A DNA stretch of 64,000 nucleotides, from the NCBI GenBank assembly GCA_013398615.1, contig VZSR01003807.1:38023738-38087737 (forward strand). The letters are read 5' to 3'. Every line of letters begins with the position of its first letter. The stretch's first letter is position 1. The notes below the pieces were generated by a model, which worked only from the letters and a program-made list of their open reading frames with translations, was not told where the DNA came from and made no database searches. The stretch is from Brachypodius melanocephalos. Lineage: Eukaryota > Chordata > Aves > Passeriformes > Pycnonotidae. The position numbers and the translations under genes were made by a program. Positions 25,116 through 36,500 of the stretch are shown here, piece after piece.

Positions 25116-26581
25116 ATGAGCAAAGCAAATGCATGTGGTACTTTTGTTGCCTCCCAGGCACCTACCACCTGCACCACAAACATTTCTCAAGGCAGATGTA
25201 GAGATGTCATTTTTATTAATTTGGTAACCCTTGAGGGAATACAAACACAAACTGTGGATTGCTTTGTTTTTGTGTGGATTCCAACCATTTTAATGAATCC
25301 AGAAGGTAGGAAGGAAAAAGAAACTTTACATAGGATGGGAAGGGACTCCTGATCCAGACTCTCCGGTCATGAATTTCTGTGGAAGTCTACTCAATTTCTT
25401 GTTTAAGATGAGGTGACATTGCTAGAGCCTGTAGCAGCAATGCACAGGCCATGGTTTACTTCAGGCACAATCCTGTGATACCTTTTTTGTGTCCCACCCT
25501 TCCCCACTCCTCACTGGACTCTGTGTTAGTGCTGTACAGTTTTACCTCAAATTTGAATAAGACAGTTCACCAAACAGCTTTTTTTATCTGAGTTTGGAAG
25601 TAGGCAAGAACAGCCCAGTGGACAGGCCATGACTTGTTAGTCCATTATTGGTGTACGCTGGGTACCCAAGGAATATCAACTCCAGTGGCTCAGGCTACAT
25701 ATTCCTAAGGACAGTGCCAGGGCATGGGAGCATCCTTTCTCTGGTCCCCCAGGAAAAAGGCCTTCATTAGCTGTGGCAGGGGAAGCAAACCTGCTCCCCC
25801 CAGAGTGGCACCTTCTGTTTGCTAGAGCTGCTGGTGATCATCTTGCCATTGTACATCCCTTTCACACAGTTAGCAGCAAGAGGCGTTTGGAGGCACTGGT
25901 TGCTCTCCAGCGTGGGATTGCCTGTTACAAGTGGTCCTTAGACAGCCAGATAGTCCTCTGGGGGAACGTATCATGATTATTCCTGGATAGGGTGTCTGTC
26001 ATCTAGCCTCACTGATAAATCACATTGTGTCTTCAAGAGGTGAATATTCGTTAAAGACCTGGTTCTCACTTTCCCGATGCAGAATTACTCTTCATCTCCC
26101 CACCTCCTGAAAAGAAAAAGGGGGGAGGGAAGGGGAGAAGAGAGAAGAAAGCCATGAAAATTCAAAGTTCATCTAAATCTATCAACATGTGCATAACGCA
26201 TGTTTGTGTCTATTAATCACTGCTGGGGAAACACAAAGCCACAATGCCATTCTGGAATAGACAACAGATCATTCCAAAGCCATATGGCCACCACCATTGA
26301 TCCTCACATCCAGGAATCAATGAATGATCTTGACCAGTAAAAATGTAGAATAAGAGCCAATATTATAACTCTGCTGCTTCTACAGAAATATAGTGGAGAA
26401 ATATACTTGGACTGTAATTCAAAACTGCAACAAAGAGCACATGAATGTGCTATCAGTATTTGGATCAAAGGATCTGCTCATGTGGCATGGTGTGCTCCAA
26501 GAGTGATTACAGCAACATTTTAAAAAATTACATTGCCCTATTTGTTCCTTAATAAATCAGTTTTTTAACAGAATCCTGAGT

Positions 26582-26605
26582 GAGTTGGAACCCGAGTTCC
26601 AACTC
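26582..26605. repeat. perfect 10-bp hairpin with nested alternative hairpin
   Basis: GAGTTGGAAC (26582-26591) and GTTCCAACTC (26596-26605) are exact reverse complements around a 4-base loop. A second, mutually exclusive hairpin is formed by CCGAGTT (26592-26598) and AACTCGG (26601-26607). It is not followed by a T run and is not in a recognisable gene, so no terminator or RNA role is claimed. Confidence 0.8.
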
Positions 26606-26835
26606 GGACAATCCCCAAAATCCTTGATGTATATGATTCCATATATTTAGGTAGGAATATCTCTATACTGAATACAAGTGGATGTGGGACTCAGTGTCTT
26701 TGTTTTGGTGCTTTCATTGATGCAGAAACCAAATAGGGAATTTCCAGCTAGCATAACAGGCTCTAAATGTCTTCAACCATGTTTATAAGCTGTGTTAGAA
26801 GGTAGGTGGTCTCTGACATGGTCTTTAAATGCAAT

Positions 26836-26920
26836 GGGCCAGATATTCAGCTGGTCTTAATTGTGATTCTTTTGTCTTTGAGAGCACCAATGCCAATTTA
26901 ACCCAGTGCAGGATCTGGCT
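26836..26920. mobile_element. palindromic MITE-like relic of an old amniote family
   Basis: The left arm starts GGGCCAGATATTCAGCTGG and the right arm ends GTGCAGGATCTGGCT. Aligned as inverted repeats, the outer 32 bases of each side agree at about 22 positions. Both arms resemble the abundant palindromic element of turtles, crocodilians and, as relics, birds, recalled as GGGCCAGATCCTCAGCTGG...AATTTACACCAGCTGAGGATCTGGCCC. It has no coding capacity. I do not recall its official name with confidence. Confidence 0.6.
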
Positions 26921-29249
26921 CAGCATGTCCTTTCCACAGTGTCTGCCTAATCTGTGTAAATCCAAGTTAATCTAAAGTAGCTTTCAGTATCATTTAAAAC
27001 TACCCCAAGGAACAAACTTCTCTTTACAAGAATGAAATGGCATCCAGAGATATTTCCTTATAAAATAAGCCTTCGAAAGCTGATCTCCCAACTCTGCAGA
27101 AATATGCAGCAGTCTTCAGTTCTCAGCTGGCATAGAAAGAGAGTCTAAATTTGAATCTCTCAATGGACCATTCAAGAAAATTTGGATTTGTCATGCAATT
27201 TTGTGTGATTTTCAGTTTAAAACTTCAGATAAATAGATAGGAAAATGTCTTGTTACAAGGCACTGTTAACCTCTTGAGGCAAGACTTACAGCAAGAATGA
27301 AGTGGTAACACACATTCCCCTTCGCTGACATTCATGGGTTCTCTCTGGGCTGCAGAGAATGTCACCCCCCTCTCAACTTCCATAAAGTTCAATGTTCCCA
27401 CTGGGTTGGCATTTACATCTTTTTATTATAGCAGGCCTATGGGTTTTCTTTTTTTTTTCCTGGACTGTCTAGTTCAAGCTACTGCTGTCCCTGACAAGCT
27501 CAGCATGTTTTCCAGAGCTGAATGAGGAGCCACCAAATATATTCTCTTTCCTCAGCATTTTGCTAGTTGGCACAGCCACCCTTGGGAAGCGAGACATGAG
27601 TTCAAATGCCCACTGCTCATGGGAGTGGATTCCAGGCCATGAAGTGTTAAGGAGGGGAATGTTTGGCTGCCTCCCCATATGTTAAAACACTGAACTGGAT
27701 AGTCAGTCCGGGATTTTTCCCTTCCTGCGTGAAGGTTGTCACAGGCCAGAGATAATTCCTGGAAGGCAAAGCGTCTGCAGCCACCATTTTTAAAGGAAAA
27801 GGTAGTGAATCTGTATTGGCTTGATTCTTGCAGCAGCACCCTGGTGATGCTGAAGCAGGGAATAGCTCCAGAGGCTGTTTCCAGGGGCAGTTTTCCATGC
27901 TGTGCTTGGGAGAGACGTTGGAGGATGAGTTGCAAAATCCAATTTCCAAACACCAGTGATGTAACAGAAAAAAATTTGTGGACCTGTGGAGTTAGGAGGA
28001 GGTTCCTTGGATGCCAGTGATACTGAAATATTAGACACCATGCAGGGGCAACACTTGTGGTGCCAGGGGTCTGTGCAGGGAGCACCCTGCACCACACATC
28101 TACACCAGGCTGTCTCTTGTGTCCCAGATGCAGGAACCGTGCATGTGCATCCCTCTGGCTGACTATCAGGCAAGAATGCATGAAAATTAAACAAATTACT
28201 GGTTATTACGAGAAACATATTTCACTAATTGGCTTCCGAGGGCAACATTTTATTGGGCAACAACTATCAATAAGCAAAGTGTGGCACTTGTTTAGTATTA
28301 GAACTTGATTCTAGCCTAAGGGAAAGGAAAGACTAAAGGATCAAGGAGACAAATGAAAAACAAACACAGAAAGCTGCAAAGTTAAAAACACTGAGGGGAG
28401 GAAGCCACAAGGGAATGGGATTAGATTTCAGAGTCTCTGTAAGTAAGCACTAGGATCTTTCTTGTAAATTAATTCCACACTTAATTTTTGGAATTCTTTC
28501 TTACTTTTCCAGACTCCAGCCGAAACTAAGTCAGATGAAATGTTATAAGAGATTGGCATCCTGGGATGTAATGGTAAACTAGTTTACTTTCCCAGTTTCC
28601 TTTCATATGTAGATTAAGCACTGAATTTTCTTTTGTCATTGCTTGCAAAGATCTAAGTTTCCTTCCTAAGGCATCATCTTTTATTAATCAGCTTATCCAC
28701 AACAGAGTCCAAAGAGACTGGAAATGGGTTCAGACAGATGTTGATAAATGTCTTAAGTTTCTTATAAACTAAATCAAGGCCAGCCATGTTTTATTAATAA
28801 GCTAACCTTCAAACATACTTTACCCTCTGCATACTGTATCACACTTTATATGCCATCCTGTTTACGCTATTTGTCCCAATTTTATTCCAGGCTGTTAACA
28901 TCCCTTCCTTAAAAAGGCAAATCTAATGTATGTCTATAACACGGCCATAAAGGGTAAATGATATCATCTGCTAAAATACATGCTACATACCAGGTGTGGT
29001 AGGAATTCAGAAAGAGTAATTTCTTTATTGTTATACCTCCTCTTCTTTAATTTTATTTAACTTTTTAATACCTGTTGCTGATTAAACATATTTAACCAGC
29101 ATGCAGCTTAGCTGATACTATCACCTTGCCATGGAAAATAGACTTCTGTCATGCCCCTGAAGCTTTTCCCCCTCTCCAGCAGCCATGTTGTGGAGTAGAT
29201 CACACTATCCCTCTTCTAAGAGCCTGTTCTCAGTCCAGACAAAATAGAA
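26921..29249. other. unique non-coding sequence, no gene recognised
   Basis: It includes the longest non-repeat open frame of the window outside the microsatellite, 209 codons on minus (27552-28181). A second minus frame (27790-28218, 142 codons) and a plus frame (27736-28020) are open over the same bases, which argues for stop-poor composition and not a gene. No domain is recognisable. Confidence 0.55.
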
Positions 29250-29279
29250 ATTCCAGATCATTCCAGGCCATTCCAGATC
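29250..29279. repeat. three tandem decamers with ATTCCAG core
   Basis: ATTCCAGATC, ATTCCAGGCC and ATTCCAGATC follow head to tail with a period of exactly ten bases. CATTCCA, the TEAD (M-CAT) type motif, occurs at 29259-29265 and 29269-29275, with a weaker AATTCCA before them. The repeat is directly visible; any TEAD binding is inference. Confidence 0.7.
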
Positions 29280-30243
29280 AACATGCAGCCTCATGATGGA
29301 CCCCAAACCTTTCAGCTGTTGCCAAGCATAAAGTGGACACTTGAACACGCACTTTGGTTTTACAGATTCATAATATCATTAAGATCATTCATATAAGTTG
29401 TAAGCATTTAGAGTAATGCTTCCGTAAAAGAAATGTATTGATGCACAAATAACTGGGCAAGCCCTCTGACAAGGGTGATCTGTGAAACCAGAGGACCTGT
29501 ATAGTATTTCCAATGGAAAATTTGATGATAGGGACAGATGACAACCCAAGGAAAACATTTAGGGAGGTGGAGAGAGCATGGACAATGATGTCTGGCTCAA
29601 AGTGTTAGAGAAATGTTGATCTGGATGTTCCCCAGTGACCAGAACTGTGAATGTGATTAGTGACATTATCACCTTCAAAATAAAGCTTAGAATTTTTAGA
29701 AGAGGGAGGGGAAAAATAATTCTAAATAGCTTTTGGCGACTTATTTTTTTAACCTATCCCTAGAGGGTAGTGTTTTAAAGGCATGACAATGTTACTGAAA
29801 GAAGCATTACTGCAATTAGGGGAACATGACTGGTTAAAGGTGTCCTGTGATATGCCTTACAGCATGACATCTACAGGATTGCTTTTTTGTGCTCCACAAA
29901 CTCAATCATCAGATATTTGGCAGTATCAACGTTCATTAGAAAACAAGTTACACAAATAACATATCTTTGAGAGGTACCTTCTCTTTGTGATGGTGCTTTA
30001 TAGAATTTTAGGCCTTTGGCAAGCTGGTTTTTCAGAGATGCTGAACATTTAATCTTTTATTAAAGTATTTTAGGGATGGAGAGATATCATCATTTTGAAA
30101 AACAAAAATCCAATACCTTCTACCTTGGGCAAAATCCTGTCTATACTGTCATGGATTACAACTTTATTATTGCCTTAAACATTTTTTTTTATCATTGATA
30201 AAGTTTGCACTCTCTCTGCTAAAGCTGGAAATTATATATGTAA
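29280..30243. other. unique non-coding sequence, no gene recognised
   Basis: AT-rich sequence with no ORF of note, no transposable element that I recognise and no CpG cluster. Confidence 0.6.
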
Positions 30244-30360
30244 CCCCCCCCAAAAAAAAACCAACAAAAAAAAAACCCCAAAAAACCAAAAAAACCCCCA
30301 AAACAAACAAGCAAACAAACAAAAAAAAACCAAAACAAAACAAAAAAAAACAAGAAAAAA
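30244..30360. repeat. long A/C low-complexity tract
   Basis: About 117 bases containing almost only A and C: an opening run of eight C, then A runs broken by C2-C5 blocks, then AAAC/AAACA units. The minus strand is therefore T/G-rich with blocks of 8, 4 and 5 G separated by long T runs. The 65-codon minus frame across it (30232-30429) encodes a Phe-rich low-complexity peptide and is an artefact of the tract. Confidence 0.85.
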
Positions 30361-32199
30361 GGATGTAGAGTCAGAGGCTTCTCTCACTAATATGGCTCTG
30401 GGATATGCAGCTGAGAACAGGATGTTCACACAGGCACAAAACCCCCAGTAAAATGTATCATAAAACTCTTCCTATTAGGTCAGAGTTACACTGCTGATTC
30501 ATTAAAATATAGTCTTGAATTCAGACCTCAACTTTCAGATGAAACCTTCTGAAAAATGGACTGTTGTGGCTGAAGCAGCATGAAGTCCTGTCCTGTCTTC
30601 TATACTCCTCTCCCCTCCCAAGTTTCTTACAAAGTTTTCCTATGGGAAAAATTATAAGAAGATAAGCAGAATTCAATCAGAGAACCTTGAAATGCAGCAA
30701 ATGATTTATCTCAATAAAATCGAGTATCCATGAGAGATCTGAAAAGACCATCAGGTAATTAAAGGGATACATGATTGGAAAACTATTTCTGACTGCTTCA
30801 ATTAAACATCTGTTAAATGTTTTAACAGAAACTAATGAAACTGGTGAAAAGAGAAAAAAAAAACCCAACCAAAAAGATGTCTCCAATTTACTAGACCTAT
30901 TGTTTCACAAATGCATTCCCCATTGTACCTCAGTGTGCTAAAACACTTTAAACGTCTTGCTCTCATCAGGTTTTTGCATAAAGGATCCCCTCGGCTCCTT
31001 AGGTGCTTTTTTGACAAGTGTAAGATTCCCCTTTGCTAACCAGCCTCAAATCTCACTGAAGCTAATGGGAAATCAGGACAGTCCTTCACCACGCAGGTTT
31101 TGGCCCAGAGGCACAAATGAAAATACTTTCACCATCTTTATCGTGTCCAGGAGATGAAAGGAGAAATTCCAGTGGCGCTTAGCACTAGCCTTGTGGGCCT
31201 CGTATTCTGTGCTTTTTCCAGGACACAGAAATCCCACGTGCCAATTCCTCTTATTTTTATTGTAGCTGGTGAAAGTTCCCAGCATGGAGAATCATGAGAG
31301 TCTAACTGCCAAAATTCCCCTTCGAAAACCCAGCCTCTAAAAGATCAGTTTTCCCTCCAGAAGGAATATCCTACACAGTTCATGACTGCTCAGTGCAGGG
31401 TGTCCTGCTGAACACCAGTTCCAAGGACCTTCCTGTATCATCCACACATGAAGATTTAGCATCACCTCCTGCCAGGCTCTTCTGCAGTGATCGCTACATT
31501 TCACTGAGGTTTAAAGAAGAAAATTTCTCTATAAAAAGCAAGTGAGATGCAAGATTGTATTCCATGAAAAGGAACATATTCCCTGAAAAGAGTGACTATC
31601 AGTGGGTGCAGTAAAGCTTGAAATGCCTTGCTTTTAAAAATCAGTAATTTATTTTCCTATCAGCTATATTAATATGTAGCAGCAGGCAGCCAGAAGCTCA
31701 CTTGAGGTGGACAGGAAATTTTTTTACATCAAAGTTGTCAAACATCTCTTAGTTATCCCAGTGTCAACAATAGAAAAATTAGGACCATGCCTTTCCTAGC
31801 AAAATAAACAAGATCAGGACACAGGCATGGGCTTTCAGCACAGGCCAACTATCCTTCTTCCAAGAACAGCTAAAATAAAGTAATGAAGAATTTCTTCTTC
31901 AATTTCTCAGGATGTCCTCAGAGGGGATGTTCTCTGCAGTTCGTATTTCTTGTTCTGTGTAATTTGCTGAAGAATCTCAGCTGTACCTCTTCAACATAGT
32001 CATCAGTAGCAAAGATCAACTGCTTTTAGAGGGTGAATGCCCTTCCTACTCTCTGCAGGCTGTGTGGGACAGGGCAGAAACCCCCATAACTCCTCTGCTC
32101 ACTCCCTCCAACCTGGGAGTCATTCAAACTCTGTTGTAGCAGCAGCAGGCACAAACCATGGTCAGAATGCTCTGTTGCACTGTCCCAGTGCCTCAGCCC
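30361..32199. other. unique non-coding sequence, no gene recognised
   Basis: No coding or repeat signal recognised. From about 32030 the base composition rises in GC toward the shoulder described next. Confidence 0.55.
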
Positions 32200-32492
32200 T
32201 CCCCACAGATGCTCAGCTTTGGTGTGGCAGGGGCGCTGGGGCTTTGCTGCCGCCCTCTCCTCTGTGCTGTGCCCAGAGCTGTGGTCTGAGCCTGGGGAGC
32301 TCCTGTGCCGTGGCCAGCCGGCAGCTCCGGTGTGTGACACTTTATGGAGCAGAGGTTGGGCCAAGAGTCACAGCTCCGGCTGCTGGCTTTGAAGGTGGAA
32401 CCCTGATCCCATGCCAGGGAGCAACCGGGGAGCAGCTGAGGGGTGTGCGTGTGCGCGAGTGTGAGCGTCTGTCTGTGTGTGTGTGTGTGTTT
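32200..32492. promoter_or_regulatory. GC- and CpG-rich shoulder ending in a TG repeat
   Basis: More than ten CpGs occur between 32230 and 32470 (GGGCGCTGG, GCCGCCC, GCCGTGG, GCCGGCAGCTCCGG, AACCGGGG, GTGCGCGAGTG and others). The stretch closes with a GT-rich run whose pure TG part is 32474-32491. It lies just upstream of the Gag-like fragment. It could be a small CpG island, an LTR or leader remnant of that element, or unrelated GC-rich DNA. No LTR ends or primer-binding site were identified. The 167-codon plus frame (32037-32540) has no recognisable domain. Confidence 0.3.
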
Positions 32493-32524
32493 GGAAAAGC
32501 ATTAATACGTCTGGCTGTTGGCGG

Positions 32525-33012
32525 GAAAGTGACTTGTTAAATTGCTCAGAGGAGGCCTGGCCCACCTATCGTGAGACTGGAGCAGTGTATAATCACAGAG
32601 AGTGCAACTGATGGGAAAAATATGCTGGGTTTACTGAGCGTAATAGATGCTAAAAGGTACAACCTGCTGTGTAGTTTAACAGCTCCCATTAAACCCCCAG
32701 ACAAAGCGTTTGCTGGGACTGTGGAAATTCTACAAAATCGCCTGTCCCGAAAGTCACTGGTGAGCGCAAAGCATTTCTCTTTTTATAAACTGCATCATAA
32801 AAATAAAAAACAGAAAAAGCAATTTCTGAATATGTGACTGGATTAATTAAATTAACAGAGTACTACCAGTTTAAAGGAGTTTAATGATGCTCTAAGGAAA
32901 ATGCAAACTGAAGGCATTAAGAAAAACAGCAACTGCATGAAGCTGACTTGATCCCTTCTGTGCTACAAATTGTTCCAGCGATGAAGACGACTGCTAGAAT
33001 GCCAGGGTGCTG
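32525..33012 (+). pseudogene. Ty3/gypsy-type Gag capsid fragment, broken
   Basis: The plus strand translates into successive parts of a Ty3/gypsy-family Gag capsid domain, the type annotated in animals as K02A2.6-like retrotransposon protein. Segment 1 (32525-32570) gives LNCSEEAWPTYRE. After a frame change, segment 2 (32571-32837) gives RLEQ, then LLSVIDAKRYNLLCSLTAP, then IKPPDKAF, a VEILQNRLS helix and AKHFSFYKL. This follows the family's order: W-x-x-Y-x-E-R-L-E, LLSVIGAK-x-Y-x-LLR-x-L-x-AP-x-KP, hxxILxxHhxPKP, and ERFxFHxRxQ. Segment 3 (about 32858-32950) gives LKEFNDALRKMQTEGIKK, like the DALRDR-x-x-x-G-x-x-x-E-x-I-Q-K-R part. Segment 4 (about 32963-33025) gives LQIVPAMKTTARM, like the ALxIAQAMEtAAr helix. 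Frame shifts and stops at 32571, 32835 and 32950 break it. No zinc knuckle, protease or polymerase was found after it. Family assignment is by eye; domestication is possible but unproven. Confidence 0.65.
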
Positions 33013-33015
33013 TGA

Positions 33016-33432
33016 CAGCATCTGGTAATCTTTACAGCAGATAAACTGCTGCTGAGGCAGACAGCACAGGCGGCTCTTGGGCTATTCTTTTCTCTTCTTC
33101 TTGTGGTAAATAATCTTCAAAGCATGTTCAAGCACAAGCAAAACATTGAAAAAAAAGGACAAAAAATCTCCCCAGAAAACACTGTCTCAGAAGGGGAAGA
33201 GCAAAGGATCCCAAATCACCTTCTGGAGACTTTGGAGAACAGTGTAGCAGTTCTACACTCAATTAAGAGGTGTTTGGACTTTGCAATTAAAGGAACAAGC
33301 CTTAATGGAGAGCTCATTTCACAGTCTGCTGCTTGTAACTGCAATAAAAGCATCAGGGACTGCTCAAAAGCATATCTGGATGTGACTTCAGCAGTGTTAA
33401 ACCACACACTAAGGAAATCCTCACTGCAGTGA
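33016..33432 (+). other. 139-codon open frame of unknown status
   Basis: The frame is open from just after a stop at 33013 to a stop at 33430-33432. The first ATG is at 33124 and would give 102 residues. The predicted peptide is Lys- and Ser-rich at its start and contains LLETLENSVAVLHSIKRCLD and a Cys-containing segment near the middle (SAACNCNKSIRDC). I recognise no family and no zinc knuckle. It follows the Gag fragment directly and is itself followed within about 25 bases by AATAAA and an A-rich tract, so a retrocopy or element remnant is conceivable. Chance is the simplest explanation. Confidence 0.2.
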
Positions 33433-33452
33433 CCTTGTTGCTACAGAGGATG

Positions 33453-33507
33453 TAAAATAAAAAACAAAACAAACAAACAAAAAACAAAAAAAAACCAAAC
33501 AAAAAAT
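33453..33507. repeat. A-rich tract with AATAAA at its start
   Basis: AAAATAAAAAAC opens a run of A broken by single C bases (AAACA units). It could be a decayed poly(A) tail of the sequence to its left or simple low-complexity DNA like the other tracts in this window. No target-site duplication was identified. Confidence 0.7.
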
Positions 33508-36500
33508 ACCCCCAGAAGCCAATTACGCTACATACCAGCTGTCAATATCCAGCTCTGCAGCTGGGGGTATGGTTTGGTACTGTTCTCACAGAGATAGAGC
33601 CAGCCGATGTGAGTGTGCTGCTCCAAGGTTCCACCGGCTGGCATCAGGGACATCCCCCCTCCCCTGGGACAAGGCTGCACCTCCCACAGATTGCCCACAT
33701 CTGCTGCCACCAGCAAGGCAAGAGGTCGCAGCTCCTGTGGATGAAGGATGGCAGAGAGGAGGCGTTTTCATATGCAGAAGGATTTCAGTGAGGAGTTGAT
33801 GACCACTGCAACAGAAATTAGGCAGAGTTTAATGGTGTGAAAGTTAATGGCTGTGCAGTGTGGTGGTGAAAGAAGCCATGCTAGGTGTATCCAAGTGTAC
33901 GAAGAGAAATTCTTGACCACCAGACAGTTATGGGATGACTGAGTAGCTTTTCCCTATGAGAGGATCAAACGTGTCCAGACAGTTTATACCACAGCAGCAT
34001 TTTGAATGTGAAGTGCTGGTGCTGCAAGACAAAAGAAGGCCCGGGCAGACCCACCAAGACTATTGATCTGGGCTGCTCATGGCTGCTTTTAACACATCCT
34101 AAGGCTCCAGAGAAATGGTAGCTTTTCTCCAGTGACTCTTCTGAAACCAAGTGCCTCAAGTACTCTCAGAAATTTTAGATGGCTCTGGCTTGGATCATTC
34201 CAGTCAGTCTCTCTGACGTCACATTGATAATGAACTGTCATTACTCTGAAGAAGAGACCTGAAGGAACACCCTGAAAGAACAACATTTTGTGAACCATTA
34301 CTGAGGTAGTGAGTCTCATGATGGAAAAGCTGCCCGCCACAGTCTTCTACTTGTACCTGTGGCTTTCACTAGGTTTGTGCATAGCCATTGCTTGAATATA
34401 CAAAGAATGGGACAGTGCGTCCCTCAAGTGCCTCATAGTGCCTCAAAATGTATTTTGGGTACTAAGCAGCAGAAAAATAACTAAATTTATACCCTTCCTT
34501 ACACCATATACCAAAAACCCAAGGGTCCTACCCAGTCTATTTCATTTCTCTTATTTCCTGCTCTTTCCACAGACAGATGGCTGGTGACACCTGCCACATC
34601 ATTTACGCTGTACTAACGATTAAGTTTAATCAACCAGATCCTAGGAAGCTCTTTGATCTTAAAGGAACATTACAAAAAGTCCTTCCATCAGAAGCCTACT
34701 GCTCACAGAGGGTGCTGATCCTTGGACTAAATTGGAGCTTGCATGAATTTGGTTGTGAAACAAGGTTTCACAGCCATGATCCACATTGTTATTTCTACAA
34801 AGACATCAGTGGATCCACTTCACATAATTTCCAAGAATCATGCCAGGCTGAACTTAAGCTCTCATATTTTCTCCTCGGTGCCTGGAAGCCCTGACTCACT
34901 AAGCAATCATGTCCTTCAGTCTTTTATATATTTTCATTTTGTTTTTATCCCCACGTGCAGAAAACGTTCAACAGTACATCGCATTCTAGCCTCTTCTCCA
35001 TTTGTACATTGGAGTGATCTTCCCTTTGTCTAAAGGTCAGATTACATTAGCAGTTCACATTCCTGGTTAAACATGCAGGCAGATGTTTTCTTCAGGGGGC
35101 AGATCCTGTAGGAGGAGGCATCGTTTTCTCCTCCGGTCTTCAGTCAAACTAAACTTGTCATCTTCAGCTGTGTAAACGTGCATCTTAACTGAATGGCATA
35201 TGCTTCATTTTGGATTAACATTTCAATGAATTTAAAACCATTTGAGGGTCTGTTATCTCCTTTCTTAAATCCTGGGACGCTGAAATTAATGGCAGGTCTG
35301 CTGTTAACTTCAGGAAATGGTACTGGAACTTCTGCCTCCCCCTCAGCTAAAATAGTGTTCAGTCATGAAAAATGGAAATACATTTCACTCTATTTAGCAA
35401 GGACACATTCTGAAATGCAATTTGGGGCTGAGGAAATAAGTCTGGTTCATGAAATAGCTATTTATGTAGAAAAGAAATTACTTTTGCAAAGCCTCCAGCT
35501 TCTCTTTAATTAGACTAAAAACCTAAGACTGTGACAGGTTTTCTGCAGAGCTGGAGGTCCTTGTGGACCCAGCCTTCAGCTGCACACGAATGTTTCACCT
35601 CTACTAATTTTCTATTATTTTCTGTGAAACTTGCTTCCCCCAGATTCAATTTTCATGGTCTAGAATAACATGCCATGCCTTGGACAAGGAACTTTATGTG
35701 AGTGTTTCACAGCTGGGAGACAATAGCATAAATGCAGTTTTCTGAAACATTTCCTTGTAATTCATAGCAAAGAGAAATTTGAAATTATGAAAAAAAAAGA
35801 TTGTAAATAAAGCCCAAACAATACTACCACAATATTGCAGGCTCTGAAAGCTGATTTTTTTGAAGAACTGGGGATGCTTTAGTAGGAACTTCCTGAGTCA
35901 GGAGGTAGAGATTGCCTCTGGGCCTGCCCCATCACCTCTTCTGTGGGTGTTAGAATTGTTCACCCTTAAATTAAGTTAGCAACAGGGTGTCCCGATGGCT
36001 TCTTTTAGTTCATTCATATGTGACACAGCTGTCATATATCACTGCCACAGCAGACTGAGAGGGAGGCTGGAGTTTGGGCCGAAACTTAAGAGCCAAATGG
36101 CTCAGTGTGTGGGGTGGGGTTTAGCATGACATTGCAGGACTACCTGTACTACCATTTGCCAAGAATATTGACACATCCCAACAGAAGATCCCATTTTGCT
36201 AACAACTCTCCAAAACTATGATCTGAATGTTCTAAATTGTCATCTGTGATTGGGTCAATCTTCTAATAAATAGCTGAACATACAGGCAGCAGGCAGAAGA
36301 AAATGTATCCATATCAATATTTACAAACAAGATCAGACTGCGAAAAAAATCAGCTCTGCTCCTGTTGAAGGAAGTGGTGATTTTTCATTTAAAAAAAGAA
36401 AGCTCAAGTACCATCACATTGGGTGATCTATTCCCTCTTATGTGGCCTTTCTAGCAGATTTAGGTCTTCTCCTGTGAAAGCTTGCCCAGATTAGCTAAAC

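Noticed and set aside
27552..28181. 209-codon open frame on minus
   Set aside because: A second minus frame and a plus frame are open over the same bases. The peptide has no recognisable domain and there is no splice or promoter context, so stop-poor composition explains it.
30244..30360. G-quadruplex on minus
   Set aside because: Only three G blocks of adequate length are present and the T loops between them are long.
32037..32540. 167-codon plus frame ahead of the Gag relic, tested as a possible leader or Gag N-terminus
   Set aside because: Its peptide is Ala/Cys/Ser-rich without Gag landmarks and ends in the TG-repeat-derived VCVCV string. The Gag-like reading starts in a different frame.
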